Numbered from the stretch's first letter, positions 7,407 to 16,916 are shown. The stretch is DNA of 64,000 nt from Candidatus Bariatricus faecipullorum (GCA_019118525.1 DWYV01000002.1:1-64000), one strand, 5' to 3'. Numbers and translations are program-made. Notes: generated from the sequence alone by a model not told the origin.

Positions 7407-8441
7407 ATGGAAATCAATCCAAAACTGAACCTGGATGGCTTTGAGGCCGCTTTTCACGCCATCGACACCCACACCGTGGGAGAATTTACCCGTATCATTG
7501 TGTCCGGTTTCCCGGAACTTCAGGGCGAGACCATGATTGAGCGGAAAAAATTTCTGGAGGAACACTATGACAAATTCCGGCAGGCGCTGATGTACGAGCC
7601 CCGCGGACACCATGATATGTTCGGCGCACTTCTGACAGACCCCATCCATCCGGAAGCAGACTTTGGCGTTATCTTTATGGATACCGGAGAGTATCTGAAC
7701 ATGTGCGGCCACGGAACCATCGGCTCTGTAACGGCCATCATCGAGACCGGCCTGGTTCCCGCAAAAGAACCCTATACGGAAGTTGTTCTGGACGCTCCGG
7801 CAGGTATCATCCGCACCCGCGCGGAAGTAAAGAACGGCAAGGTTCTCAACGTTACCCTGACCAATGTTCCGGCTTTCCTTTATAAAGAAAACTTAACTAC
7901 CGTAGTAGACGGAAAAGAAGTTAAATACGACATTTCCTTCGGCGGCAGCTTTTTCGCGCTGGTAGACATCGAACAGCTTGGCTGGCACGTAGACGCCGAC
8001 AGCATCCCGAAACTGACTGATTTTGGAATGAAGCTGATTGAAAATGTAAATAAAGAAGTAAAGATTCAGCATCCTTACCTGGACATCACTTCCGTAGACC
8101 TGGCAGAACTTTACTGCTCCACGGATACCCCCGGATGCGACAAGAGAAACGTGGTAATCTTCGGAGACCACATGGCTGACCGTTCTCCCTGTGGCACGGG
8201 AACCAGCGCAAAACTGGCCACCCTTTACAAACGGGGCGAAATCAAAATCGGCGAGCCTTTCGTATACGAGAGCTTTATCGGTTCCAAATTCAAAGGGGTG
8301 ATTCTGGAAGAGACAAAAGTCGGCGAGTACGACGCCGTTGTTCCCCAGATTACCGGAAGCGCATATCTGACCGGCGAGGCCACTTATGTCATTGACCCGG
8401 ACGACCCGCTGAAGTACGGATTCAAAGTAGGACGTTCCTAA
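7407..8441 (+). CDS. prdF: Proline racemase PrdF
   Basis: A 344-aa enzyme that interconverts L- and D-proline, feeding D-proline to the reductase. It has the two catalytic cysteines in family motifs: Cys100 in NMCGHGTIG and Cys262 in SPCGTGTSAK. Length is normal for the family (about 335). The ATG is preceded by AAAGGAGG. It is divergent from the selC-prd operon, and the shared 312-bp region holds the likely control sites. A clear terminator follows. Related proteins act on hydroxyproline or 3-hydroxyproline, but the prd neighbourhood makes proline the best call. Confidence 0.95.
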   Translation: MEINPKLNLDGFEAAFHAIDTHTVGEFTRIIVSGFPELQGETMIERKKFLEEHYDKFRQALMYEPRGHHDMFGALLTDPIHPEADFGVIFMDTGEYLNMCGHGTIGSVTAIIETGLVPAKEPYTEVVLDAPAGIIRTRAEVKNGKVLNVTLTNVPAFLYKENLTTVVDGKEVKYDISFGGSFFALVDIEQLGWHVDADSIPKLTDFGMKLIENVNKEVKIQHPYLDITSVDLAELYCSTDTPGCDKRNVVIFGDHMADRSPCGTGTSAKLATLYKRGEIKIGEPFVYESFIGSKFKGVILEETKVGEYDAVVPQITGSAYLTGEATYVIDPDDPLKYGFKVGRS

Positions 8442-8448
8442 GCATCAG

Positions 8449-8486
8449 AAGGGCTGGTTTCCCCTGAAACCGGCCCTTTTGTTTTT
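8449..8486 (+). terminator. Intrinsic terminator of prdF
   Basis: Stem GGGCTGGTTTC (8451-8461) and GAAACCGGCCC (8466-8476), loop of 4, followed by TTTTGTTTTTC. Arms pair fully with one G-T pair. Confidence 0.9.
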
Positions 8487-8601
8487 CTTTTGCGCACTTT
8501 TTTTCTTGTAATTTTTTTTATTTCGTAATAAAATGAAAATTACGGATATGGACAGACAATGTCTGTCCCTTTTATTTCATAATCTAGAAAGGAAGACTGT
8601 T

Positions 8602-9189
8602 ATGCCTAAGAAACGCCGCTCTACCAAAAGCCGGATTGTCAAAGCCGCCTGGAATTTATTCTATAAAAACGGATATGAGAATACAACGGTAGACGACATT
8701 ATCGCTGCCTCCAAAACCTCAAAGGGGACCTTTTATCATTATTTTAAGGGCAAAGAGGCTCTTCTGAACTCTCTTTCCTATCTGTTTGACGATAAATACG
8801 AAGAACTGGCCGGAATTGTAGACCCGTCTCTTTCTGCCCGGGAAAAACTTCTGTTCTTCAACCATGAGCTGTTTCAGATGATAGAGGACAGCATTGACGT
8901 CAGCCTGCTGGCGTATCTCTACTCCTCCCAGCTCATCACCAAGGACAAGCGTTCTCTTCTGGAAAGCAAACGGTATTATTTTACCTGGCTTACCGAAACC
9001 ATTACGGAGGCTATAAAAAGCGGAGAATTCAGGGATACCAGTACTCCTCAGGAGCTTTTAAAAATTTACGCCATGTACGAACGGGCGCTGCTCTATGACT
9101 GGGCGCTCTGCCAGGGGCAGTATTCCCTTACCGAATACAGCGACAGGCTTCTCCCCCATGTGCTGGACCAGTTTGTAGAAGGTATCTGA
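8602..9189 (+). CDS. TetR/AcrR family transcriptional regulator
   Basis: A 195-aa regulator. The N-terminal helix-turn-helix is clear (SRIVKAAWNLFYKNGYENTTVDDIIAASKTSKGTFYHYFKGKEALLNSL), and a variable helical ligand domain follows. The start at 8602 has AAAGGAAG in front; an upstream in-frame ATG at 8533 has no good ribosome site. It is a single-gene unit between prdF and a hairpin at 9189-9225. Its target is unknown: neighbours do not include an obvious efflux pump, and no operator is seen. Confidence 0.9.
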   Translation: MPKKRRSTKSRIVKAAWNLFYKNGYENTTVDDIIAASKTSKGTFYHYFKGKEALLNSLSYLFDDKYEELAGIVDPSLSAREKLLFFNHELFQMIEDSIDVSLLAYLYSSQLITKDKRSLLESKRYYFTWLTETITEAIKSGEFRDTSTPQELLKIYAMYERALLYDWALCQGQYSLTEYSDRLLPHVLDQFVEGI

Positions 9190-9225
9190 CCGGGAGCCGG
9201 GCCTATACAGGGCCCGGCTCCCGGT
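9189..9225. terminator. Strong hairpin between convergent TetR and GH127 genes
   Basis: Fifteen-bp arms ACCGGGAGCCGGGCC (9189-9203) and GGCCCGGCTCCCGGT (9211-9225), perfect, with loop TATACAG. There is no long T run, so it may act as a bidirectional mRNA end or stabiliser. It starts within the TetR stop codon. Confidence 0.7.
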
Positions 9226-9275
9226 GTAATATTTATTCAGGCTTCCTCTGAACGCAGAATTTTTCCTCTATACCA

Positions 9276-11501
9276 TTATCTCCGAAAATACAGATGTTCC
9301 GGTTCCAGATCCACTTCCGGAAAGGGAACAAACTGCAGACCGTCCGCCGTAAAATGGAACGGTTTCTCTCCGGGCTGGAAATCCGCAAGAGGCGGCAGCT
9401 TCAGAAATTCCTGACTTTCAGACAGCGCTGCCAGCAGATACGGTCCGCAGGCCAGATTTACCAGTTCCTCTGTCTCACTGTTTTCCACAATCCGCAGATG
9501 AACCGGAAGGGTAATGCAGATTTCATCTCCCTGGCGGCAGGCGGCAAATTCCAGATAGCCGTTATTCAGGCTCATCTTTTGTTTCTGTCCGTTTACCTCA
9601 GCCGTAAATCCTTCCTGTCCCCAGGACGGCACATGGATTTTCAGGCCCTTTTCCATATCCTTTTTGCAGAGAACCGTTACTTTTCCCTTTTCCATCTCTG
9701 TAGTCAGTTCCAGTTCTTCCCCGCCGAACAGAACCGAATCCACCAGCAGGTTTACATAGACATCTTTCTCATCGTAGGCATAGATGTTTTCCATATAGCG
9801 GAATCTGCTTTCCATTCCCGTTCCGTGACAGCAGGTGTTTTCCGTCGTGGAATACTCTTTTATACCGCCCGGGCACAGCGGCATGAAGTAAGTGGTTCCG
9901 CCGTCGGCCTCGTGGCTGCTGCTCGCCAGAATGTGGTTGCACAGCGTATTTTCATAGTAATCCATCATCCTGCCTTCCGGCATATACTGGAACACCTGGC
10001 CGGTAAGCCGGAGCATGTTGTAGCTGGCACAGCTTTCCGCCGCTTTCTCTGTCAGGTAACTGCAGGTGGTTCCTGCCCGGTGGAACATTTCAGTTTCTCC
10101 GGTTCCTCCGATACAGTAAACATGGCCTCCCGTTACAATTTCCCAGAAATGATGTCCGATTTCCCAGAACTTTTCTTCCCCGGTTGCCTGGTAAAGGTCC
10201 ATGGCTCCCAGAATCTGCGGGATGTGCTGGTTGGCATGCATATCCTCCAGCGTATCGCAGTTTTCTTCCATGGGATAGTAAAGCTTTTCATTGTAGAACA
10301 TCCAGGCCGCTTTCAGGTGCTCCGGTTTCTTTGTAATCTGGTACAGTTTCACCATGGCCCCCGGCATTCCGCCGAACTCTCCGGCGATGTACATGGACCA
10401 CATTTTTTCTCTCTGCTCCCGGGGCAGACGGGACAGTCTGTCATAAACCCAGTCTCCCAGAGGAGAGAGAATCTCCAGTGCCGTTTCCTCTCCGGCCAGC
10501 AGATAACAGTCTTCCAGCCCGGACATGATTTTATCCAGCGTATAGTAGGGCGCCCAGATTTCCGGGTATTTGGTATACTGCTCCAGAAGGTCGAACTGCT
10601 CCTCGTCATAGGCGCTTAAAAATCCGGGGCGAATGCCTTCTTTTCCCTGGAAAGCGTCCTGGCACTCTTTCAGGCCAGCCACCATCCGGCTGATTTTCTC
10701 CCGGAACCGGGTATCCCCCGTGGCAGCCCAGGCGAGGGCAAGTCCGGAGAGATAATGTCCGGTTGTATGACCTTTCAGCTTGCAGCTGTCCTCATCCCAT
10801 CCGGTCATGGGCTGGGCGCCGCAGGTATCCAGTCCCGCCGCTTTCCGGAAGTTGTAAAGCATCTGGCCGTCATCCACACTTAACAGCCAGTCCAGCATGT
10901 ACTGCTGGTATTCCTGATAAAGCGTACCCTCTTTCAGCCGCACCTGGGAAATGGGGAAGTAATTTACCTTTATTTCCGGTCCCTCCGGCATCTTTGAGCT
11001 GCTCTCGTACTGAATATGGGCCACGGCCTTTTTCTCACTGCCTTCCACCCGGCCTTCCACAGTCATACTGCCTTCTTCGGTGAGCACGGAGGGTTCTTCC
11101 CAGTGAACCGGAACAGTCGTCTGGCGTCCGTCCGCCGTATGGACAATTACCACAGAGGGCAGACGGGGTTCCTCGCCCACTTTTCCCTTCAGGGAAACCG
11201 GCCGGATTTCCGTGATAACCAGTTCTTTTGCCTCCTGAAGCACGGTAGCTGTAAACGTCCGCTCCCCGACGCAGCCTTCGTATACCGCTTTTACCGTCAG
11301 GATAACTTTCCGGTTTCCCATGCCGTGAAGCGGTCTGTGTACCGTTCCGTCCGGTTCGATAAAACGGCTTTCTCCCGTCTCCCACGTAAATGTGGAGCCG
11401 TATTTCCCTTTCAGCGGGAACTTCAGATTCTCGTCCACCGTGTTCAGGTTTCCAATGTAGATTCCATCCAGGTCTTTTTCTACAATCTGCTCTTTATTCA
11501 T
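9276..11501 (-). CDS. Glycoside hydrolase family 127-type protein (beta-L-arabinofuranosidase-like)
   Basis: A 741-aa protein without a signal peptide. The N-terminal 190 residues carry bacterial Ig-like segments (GMGNRKVILTVKAVYEG; LPSVVIVHTADGRQTTVPVHW). The GH127 barrel follows (VRLKEGTLYQEYQQYMLDWLL, KGHTTGHYLSGLALAWA). The zinc/nucleophile pattern of the family is present: Glu-x-Cys in AAESCASYNMLRL and Cys-Cys in ENTCCHGTGMESR. It probably removes L-arabinofuranose or a related sugar from imported oligosaccharides. The start at 11501 is chosen for its AAGGAG site; an in-frame ATG 25 codons upstream lacks one. It is divergent from the YesL-like gene. Confidence 0.88.
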   Translation of the reverse strand: MNKEQIVEKDLDGIYIGNLNTVDENLKFPLKGKYGSTFTWETGESRFIEPDGTVHRPLHGMGNRKVILTVKAVYEGCVGERTFTATVLQEAKELVITEIRPVSLKGKVGEEPRLPSVVIVHTADGRQTTVPVHWEEPSVLTEEGSMTVEGRVEGSEKKAVAHIQYESSSKMPEGPEIKVNYFPISQVRLKEGTLYQEYQQYMLDWLLSVDDGQMLYNFRKAAGLDTCGAQPMTGWDEDSCKLKGHTTGHYLSGLALAWAATGDTRFREKISRMVAGLKECQDAFQGKEGIRPGFLSAYDEEQFDLLEQYTKYPEIWAPYYTLDKIMSGLEDCYLLAGEETALEILSPLGDWVYDRLSRLPREQREKMWSMYIAGEFGGMPGAMVKLYQITKKPEHLKAAWMFYNEKLYYPMEENCDTLEDMHANQHIPQILGAMDLYQATGEEKFWEIGHHFWEIVTGGHVYCIGGTGETEMFHRAGTTCSYLTEKAAESCASYNMLRLTGQVFQYMPEGRMMDYYENTLCNHILASSSHEADGGTTYFMPLCPGGIKEYSTTENTCCHGTGMESRFRYMENIYAYDEKDVYVNLLVDSVLFGGEELELTTEMEKGKVTVLCKKDMEKGLKIHVPSWGQEGFTAEVNGQKQKMSLNNGYLEFAACRQGDEICITLPVHLRIVENSETEELVNLACGPYLLAALSESQEFLKLPPLADFQPGEKPFHFTADGLQFVPFPEVDLEPEHLYFRR

Positions 11502-11538
11502 CCTTATTCTCCTTTTTTGTCCCTCTCCCTTTTCCCGT

Positions 11539-11568
11539 TTGACATCCCTGTTTTTTACATGGTATACT
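11539..11568 (+). promoter_or_regulatory. Sigma-A-type promoter of the YesL-like gene, with dyad
   Basis: TTGACA (11539-11544), 18 bp, TATACT (11563-11568). A dyad ATACTG (11564-11569) - 11 bp - CAGTAT (11581-11586) overlaps the -10 and start site, a good position for a repressor. It lies 38 bp before the ATG at 11606. Confidence 0.75.
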
Positions 11569-11605
11569 GAATACAAAATACAGTATGCAAAAAGGGAGGA
11601 TAATT

Positions 11606-12292
11606 ATGAATCGTTTATTTGATGTCAACGGACCTATTTTTACATTTCTGTCCAAGTTATGTGATGTACTGATTCTCAGTATTCTCTGGACTTTATTCTG
11701 CCTTCCCGTCGTGACGGCAGGACCGTCCTGCGCGGCGCTTTACCATACCGTTCACAAATCCCTGCTGAACAGCGAGGGTTATGTGGTTTCCACCTTCTGG
11801 AAATCTTTTCGAAACAGCTTAAAACAGGGAATTCTGCTGACCCTGCTGTGCCTCTTTACCGGGGCCTTCTGCGTGGTCAGTTATTTTTTCATTACCGCCG
11901 AAGGGCAGGGACGGGTGTTTGTCATCCTTTATTTTGCCCTCCTGATTCTGGCCGCTCTGTTTCTGCTGGTTCTTCTGCTGTATGCATTTCCGGTTCTTTC
12001 CCGGTTTTATATGAGTTTTTCCGGAATTTTAAAAACTTCGGTAGCACTGGCAGTCACACGTGCAGGCTTCTCCCTGCTTCTGGCCGTCATTCTGCTTCTC
12101 TGCGCGGGCACCATGTTTCTGGCGCCCATCACCATGATTTTCCTTCCTGCCTGCTATTCCATGGCCGCCGAGCGGCTGATTGAGCCCGCTTTCCGAAAGG
12201 TCCTGGAAGCAAAAGAACAGGCGGAAAACCCGGAAGAGGACGCCCCTTCGGACGAACCGTCAGAAGAAGAATCCTCCCCGGAAGAGTCTTAG
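11606..12292 (+). CDS. YesL family (DUF624) membrane protein
   Basis: A 228-aa integral membrane protein with about five hydrophobic segments (for example FLSKLCDVLILSILWTLFCLPVVTAG, and AGFSLLLAVILLLCAGTMFL) and an acidic C-terminal tail (EEDAPSDEPSEEESSPEES). The N-terminal LPVVTAGPSCAALYH motif is typical of YesL. Such proteins are common beside sugar ABC importers and glycosidases; their role is not established. AAAGGGAGG precedes the ATG. Its stop overlaps the stop of the convergent DUF4340 gene by 4 bp. Confidence 0.85.
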   Translation: MNRLFDVNGPIFTFLSKLCDVLILSILWTLFCLPVVTAGPSCAALYHTVHKSLLNSEGYVVSTFWKSFRNSLKQGILLTLLCLFTGAFCVVSYFFITAEGQGRVFVILYFALLILAALFLLVLLLYAFPVLSRFYMSFSGILKTSVALAVTRAGFSLLLAVILLLCAGTMFLAPITMIFLPACYSMAAERLIEPAFRKVLEAKEQAENPEEDAPSDEPSEEESSPEES

Positions 12293-13680
12293 TACCGGGC
12301 TTCTATCTCTTCTCCGGCAGCCAGCCTCTGTACGGTCTCCAGCATGGTCTCCACCTGGGTGGCCGTCAGCCGGAATCCCCGTTCTCCCTGATTCAGTTCT
12401 GCATAAATCTGCCGGGGCGCCTCTTCATAGCAGGCAAGCACATCTTCTGTCCCGTCTGTGTATACGTAACGCACCCGGACTGTCTCCGTCAGGGACGCTG
12501 TATCCGGGAAGTTCTCAAACAGCACATCATCTGCGGAAAATCCTATCAGCGTATAGTAGAAGCTGCGGAAGGAACTTCCGTCGGTTTCTTCTCCCCCGCA
12601 GGTGATTTTTTCATCGTCTTCTCCCACATTCTGAAGCCGGAACACGTACTGCTCTTCCCCTGCCGTGATTTCCAGTTCCGCCAGGGTTTTGATATCCGGC
12701 GCCAGTACCGTATGGCTGACCAGCGTTTCCTCCGTCTCGTCCAGCCAGGACATATCTTCCTCACTGCACTGGTAGATGATATCCGTCTCCCCGCTCACCA
12801 CGGAAACTACGCCGTTTTCCGGCTGGGAAACGGCAAGCGAAAAGGAGTGTTCCTCTCCCTCCCCGTCTGTATAATCCACCTGAAGGGTTCTCCAGGGGCT
12901 GGCCGTCCCCAGGTTCTCTTTCTCCTGGTCCGACGGATGGATAGCCGTCACCGAATCCGCCTCCAGACCGAACAGACCCGGAAATACATCTTCTGCCAGT
13001 CCGGAGTCCGCCGGATACTCCCGGGGCGATACCATCTGGTAGGAGTTTACCGTATATCCGGCCAGCTCCTGGCTGTCGCTGTATTCAATCACGATATCCT
13101 CCCCGTCCTGCCGGGAAATGGCCACACGGGTTACCAGGAAGTTCTCATCACTGTCCGGCGTCAGCTCCCTGGATAACAGGCTGGCATTTCCGTAGAGAAG
13201 TCCCTCTATCTGGCCGCTTTCCACCGTAAACACCCGGTTTTCCCAGGACACATAGCGGGAAGAGGTTTCCTCATCGGGCACCTCGTCCCCCACAAGCAGG
13301 GTCAGACTGTCCCCGTCTTCCGCCGTGATTTCCGCCTGCGCCGCCGGCTCTTCCAGGCCAAAATCAGCCAGCCTGCCCTGGCCATCTGTAATCTCCCTGA
13401 TTGCCGTCAGACTTCCCAGGCTGTCCCGGATATCCTCTATGGTATCCGTATCCAGAGGCAGCCCTTCCATGCCTTCCGCCTCTGCTTCCTCTTCTGTCCA
13501 GCGCAGCGTATATCCGCCCTGGTCATTTTCAACCTGAACTGCCTGTACTGTTTCCTCGTTTGCCCAGGCAGCAATCTCTGTTTCTCCGGTGTCCTCCGGG
13601 CTTCCCAGCATAAACCATGCCACGCCCAGAAGGGCCAGGCAGAGACAGATTACGCCTGCCATTATCCACTGTCTTTTCAT
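12289..13680 (-). CDS. DUF4340 domain-containing, membrane-anchored protein
   Basis: A 463-aa protein with an N-terminal membrane anchor (WIMAGVICLCLALLGVAWFML) and a long, acidic extracellular part of repeated beta-rich units (YTLRWTEEEAEAEG, LADFGLEEPAAQAEITAEDG). DUF4340 proteins typically accompany GldG-like ABC systems, and here it is the last of four minus-strand genes with short gaps: ATPase, permease, GldG-like, DUF4340. It presumably works with that ABC complex at the cell surface. The substrate is unknown. Confidence 0.85.
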   Translation of the reverse strand: MKRQWIMAGVICLCLALLGVAWFMLGSPEDTGETEIAAWANEETVQAVQVENDQGGYTLRWTEEEAEAEGMEGLPLDTDTIEDIRDSLGSLTAIREITDGQGRLADFGLEEPAAQAEITAEDGDSLTLLVGDEVPDEETSSRYVSWENRVFTVESGQIEGLLYGNASLLSRELTPDSDENFLVTRVAISRQDGEDIVIEYSDSQELAGYTVNSYQMVSPREYPADSGLAEDVFPGLFGLEADSVTAIHPSDQEKENLGTASPWRTLQVDYTDGEGEEHSFSLAVSQPENGVVSVVSGETDIIYQCSEEDMSWLDETEETLVSHTVLAPDIKTLAELEITAGEEQYVFRLQNVGEDDEKITCGGEETDGSSFRSFYYTLIGFSADDVLFENFPDTASLTETVRVRYVYTDGTEDVLACYEEAPRQIYAELNQGERGFRLTATQVETMLETVQRLAAGEEIEARY

Positions 13681-13704
13681 AGCTTCTCTCCTGCTTTCCT
13701 CCTG

Positions 13705-15135
13705 CTAACGGTGTCTTCTCCTAAGCCACATCACAGCCCCTGCCACCAGAACTGCTGCCGGAAGACCGGCCATAAAGATCCAGGCCCAGGCCGTCGTTCG
13801 GGAGGCGGTCATGGTATGAGTGGCGGAAGTCAGATCCACTGCTGATATGTTCAGGCTGGAATCTTTTCCGGTAAGCTGGTCAAAGACGCCCAGAATATAA
13901 TCCCCATTGGCAAATGTGGTTCCGGACACCAGGGTTCCCGTAAAGGCCAGGGCGGAGCCGGAAAGTACGATACTGGATGAGTTTACTTCTGCTCCGTACC
14001 AGCTGTGGGTGGACATCACCATTCCTTTTACGCCGCCGGTTATCATATCCTCGGTCACTTCTTCCGCCTCCAGGGTCACCGTCCCGGACGTATCCGAAAA
14101 ATCCAGAAGCACCGAAGTCTCATAGCTGTCCTCTTCCTCGAAAAGCACGTCCACCGGACGACAGAGGGCCATAATGGTAATGTCGTTTGCCGTCATCCCG
14201 GATGCATATTCTTCACTGACATACTGAGCCACAGGATAATAAATCCTGTTATAATAAAGACTGCTGTTCGCCTCAAAGGCATAACCGTCTCCCGCAGTCA
14301 GTCCCCATTCTCCCAGAAACGCTTCCAGGTTTGTCAGGGTTCCCGCATTGGGGTCTAGAAAGACAAACAGATTTCTGCCCTGGTTCCCGTCGTTATTCAG
14401 CCAGGCGGAAAGCTTCTGAATACTGCTCTCCTCCAGGTCGTTCTGCGGAGCAAAGAGAATCGCCGCCACGGCCTCTTCATCAATCTCCTCCGTCAGGAGA
14501 GAGCTTTCCGATACTTCATACTGACTGCCTTCCAGCAGCGTGGTCAGTTCCTCCGGAGCCGTATCCCCGTATCCGTTCAGCACCGTCACACGGGTTTTCT
14601 CCCCGGTAGTCACATTCATCATGGCGCCGGTTACCCGCTGCTCCACCCGGGAGGCTGTTATCTGGCTTCCCGTACTGTCGTAGTCATACAGGTCCTGGAA
14701 GGAAAGCACCTCCTGCCGGTCCCCGGATTCCACGATAATATCATAGGCACTGAGTTCCAGGTCCGGATACTGGGAGACAAAAGCCGGATTCTCCGTCACA
14801 TCCACAAATTCCAGGGCCACGTGGTCCGAGTGCCGCTCGTAGTCCAGCAGATTCTGGTAGGCCTGCACGATATAATAACTGCCGGAAGACATATCCTCCT
14901 CGCTTACCAGAACCGTAATCTTCACATCCTGGTCCAGCTGCTCCAGCCAGGAAACCGACTCATCCGAGATGGCATACCGTCCGTTTGCCGTCAGGTCCAC
15001 ACTCCATCCGAACCGGTCTGTCAGCCGGTCCGACACCAGCACCAGGGCCACCGCCAGCACGATGCCGAGCACCGTCACCACAGCCGACCAGATTCCATAT
15101 TTCCATCGTTTTTTTATGTTCCCTATTCTGCCCAT
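13705..15135 (-). CDS. GldG-like ABC-system protein (gliding-motility type auxiliary component)
   Basis: A 476-aa protein with transmembrane segments at both ends (IWSAVVTVLGIVLAVALVLVS near residue 20 and WIFMAGLPAAVLVAGAVMWL at the C-terminus) and a large outside domain. The segment RYAISDESVSWLEQLDQDVKITVLVSEED matches the start of the ABC-type GldG domain. It lies between the permease and the DUF4340 gene. In non-gliding Firmicutes these systems have no proven substrate; motility is unlikely here. Confidence 0.85.
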   Translation of the reverse strand: MGRIGNIKKRWKYGIWSAVVTVLGIVLAVALVLVSDRLTDRFGWSVDLTANGRYAISDESVSWLEQLDQDVKITVLVSEEDMSSGSYYIVQAYQNLLDYERHSDHVALEFVDVTENPAFVSQYPDLELSAYDIIVESGDRQEVLSFQDLYDYDSTGSQITASRVEQRVTGAMMNVTTGEKTRVTVLNGYGDTAPEELTTLLEGSQYEVSESSLLTEEIDEEAVAAILFAPQNDLEESSIQKLSAWLNNDGNQGRNLFVFLDPNAGTLTNLEAFLGEWGLTAGDGYAFEANSSLYYNRIYYPVAQYVSEEYASGMTANDITIMALCRPVDVLFEEEDSYETSVLLDFSDTSGTVTLEAEEVTEDMITGGVKGMVMSTHSWYGAEVNSSSIVLSGSALAFTGTLVSGTTFANGDYILGVFDQLTGKDSSLNISAVDLTSATHTMTASRTTAWAWIFMAGLPAAVLVAGAVMWLRRRHR

Positions 15136-15151
15136 CTTCGCTCTCCTTTCC

Positions 15152-15859
15152 TTACTGACCGCTCCATCTGCGCTTCTCCAGCACCCGGGTGGTCAGGAAA
15201 AAGAACAGCGCTGCAAATCCAAAAAAGAACACCAGGTCCGACACCTGGAAGATTCCCATAGTCAGGTTATAGTACCGGTCGTAAAAAGAAAGCTGATAAA
15301 GCAGCTCCTGCAGCGGTGCAAAAGGCACCACGTCCGCCAGGGAATTCAGGGAAATCACAAGCAGCATGCAGGCAAATCCTCCGATAGCCGCAATAATCTG
15401 GCTCTCGGTCTGGGCGGAAATAAACATGCAGAGGGCGATGCCTGCCATGCCCATCAGGGCCAGGCCCGCCAGATTTCCCCAGAAAATAGCCCAGTTTATT
15501 TCCGCAGAAGGAGCCAGCACCAGAGCATGCAGGATGGTTACTGCAATTCCCATAAAGAACACGCTGACTGCCGCAAAATATTTCCCGGCCACAATGCCTC
15601 CCAGGGACACGGGCGCGGCAAACAGCATCTGGTCGGTCCTCTGTTTTCTGTCCTCGCTCATCAGACGCATGGTCAGAACCGGAGTCAAAAGCAGCGTTAC
15701 GGTATAAAGAAAGGTAAACTCATAACTCATCTCGGCCTGCCCGCTGAGAGTCAGTACACTGTATTCGTAACCAGCCAGACAGTAAAAGGCTGCCAGGTAC
15801 ACATACCCTGCCGGCGCGATAAAATACGACGCCATCTCTCTTAAAAATACTGCTTTCAC
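15152..15859 (-). CDS. ABC-2 type permease (GldF-like)
   Basis: A 235-aa membrane protein with six hydrophobic segments, starting MKAVFLREMASYFIAPAGYVYLAAFYCL, the usual opening of this permease group, with LTPVLTMRLMSEDRKQRTDQMLFAAPV after the second segment. Its start overlaps the ATPase stop by 4 bp (ATGA), so the two are translationally coupled. It forms the membrane part of the export-type ABC system with the ATPase upstream. Confidence 0.88.
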   Translation of the reverse strand: MKAVFLREMASYFIAPAGYVYLAAFYCLAGYEYSVLTLSGQAEMSYEFTFLYTVTLLLTPVLTMRLMSEDRKQRTDQMLFAAPVSLGGIVAGKYFAAVSVFFMGIAVTILHALVLAPSAEINWAIFWGNLAGLALMGMAGIALCMFISAQTESQIIAAIGGFACMLLVISLNSLADVVPFAPLQELLYQLSFYDRYYNLTMGIFQVSDLVFFFGFAALFFFLTTRVLEKRRWSGQ

Positions 15860-16800
15860 CGCTTTTTCCCTCCTTTCTTCCCGGTCAGTTTCAGGAAAAT
15901 ATCTTCCAGAGACAGATGCACGCCCGCCATCTCTGTCATCAGCCAGGGGCTCTGCTTCATCCGGGCAGCTATCAGCTTCCGGGCGGCAGCCTCGTCCTCT
16001 ACCTTCAGTTCAAAGGCACAGCTTCCAGGCTCCTGACAGTTCGTCCGGCTGACCTCCAGTACCCCGGGGATTTCCTTCAGGGCCTGGCGCACGTCTTTTT
16101 CCGGTCCGGCCACGCAGACCCGAAGCTGCCGGCCGGCCAGCTTTTCTTCCAGGTTCTCCGGTGTATCGTTGGCCAGAATCCGTCCCTGATTCATCACTAC
16201 CACCCGGTCGCACACAGCCTGAACCTCTGAAAGAATGTGAGAAGAAAAAATCACCGTATGTTTTTTCCGCAGCCGCGTAATCAGGTTCCGGATTTCAATC
16301 ATCTGGGCCGGGTCCAGTCCCGAAGTGGGCTCGTCCAGAATCAGCACCTTCGGCTCCCCAATCAGAGCCTGGGCAATGCCGATTCTCTGCCGGTATCCTT
16401 TGGACAGGTTTTTAATCACCCGGTCGTAGACATCACTGATATAGGCTGCTTTGCATACGGCCTGAATGTGTTCTTTGTAGGGAAGTCTGCATTTTTTCAG
16501 ACGGTATGCAAACTTTAAATATTCCTTCACCGTCATATCCATATAAAGGGGAGGATTCTCGGGCAGATACCCCAGTTCCTTTTTCGCCTGAAGCGGCTCT
16601 TCCAGAATCTCATGCCCATTGATGCGGACCGTTCCTTCCGTAGAAGAAAGATTCCCCGTCATGATATTCATGGTTGTGGATTTTCCCGCCCCATTCGGCC
16701 CAAGAAGGCCCAGGATTTCCCCCTCGTTCACTTCAAAACTCACATGGTCCAGAACTGTTTTGGACCCATATTTTTTTACCAGTTCGTTAATTTCAATCAT
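15856..16800 (-). CDS. ABC transporter ATP-binding protein (GldA-like)
   Basis: A 314-aa ATPase with Walker A GPNGAGKSTTMN, signature LSKGYRQRIGIAQAL, Walker B KVLILDEPTSGLDP and the switch histidine in FSSHILSE. A C-terminal regulatory stretch of about 90 residues follows. The start at 16800 has GGAGCAGG in front; an upstream ATG (16812) is possible, while the rest of the open frame further upstream is intergenic sequence. First gene of the four-gene GldA/F/G-DUF4340-like operon. Confidence 0.9.
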   Translation of the reverse strand: MIEINELVKKYGSKTVLDHVSFEVNEGEILGLLGPNGAGKSTTMNIMTGNLSSTEGTVRINGHEILEEPLQAKKELGYLPENPPLYMDMTVKEYLKFAYRLKKCRLPYKEHIQAVCKAAYISDVYDRVIKNLSKGYRQRIGIAQALIGEPKVLILDEPTSGLDPAQMIEIRNLITRLRKKHTVIFSSHILSEVQAVCDRVVVMNQGRILANDTPENLEEKLAGRQLRVCVAGPEKDVRQALKEIPGVLEVSRTNCQEPGSCAFELKVEDEAAARKLIAARMKQSPWLMTEMAGVHLSLEDIFLKLTGKKGGKKR

Positions 16801-16831
16801 ATCCTGCTCCATATGTTTTTTATTTGAACAA

Positions 16832-16847
16832 GGCGGAGTACTCCGCC
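16832..16847. promoter_or_regulatory. Perfect 16-bp palindrome upstream of the ABC operon
   Basis: GGCGGAGTACTCCGCC, with outer GAACA/TGTTC extension (16826-16855). It lies 31 bp before the ATPase start in the 143-bp space that also holds the sugar-operon terminator. It could be an operator; no family is recognised. Confidence 0.4.
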
Positions 16848-16877
16848 CATATGTTCCCGCATCGCGAAACCTCTGCC

Positions 16878-16916
16878 ACGAAAAACTTCTGCCGGTATCT
16901 GCGCCGGCAGAAGTTT
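16878..16916 (-). terminator. Terminator of the sugar-transport operon
   Basis: Stem AACTTCTGCCGG (16884-16895) and CCGGCAGAAGTT (16904-16915), 12 perfect pairs, loop of 8; on the minus strand it is followed by TTTTTCG. It ends the GH31-lipoprotein-permease transcript. Confidence 0.85.

Noticed and set aside
9189-9225. The GC-rich hairpin after the TetR gene as a fifth copy of the palindrome family
   Set aside because: Its arms (ACCGGGAGCCGGGCC) do not match the GGGGACGGGTAC arms and it has a 7-base loop.
13705-16800. Gliding motility system
   Set aside because: Only GldA/F/G-like ABC components are present; such ABC sets occur in many non-gliding Firmicutes.
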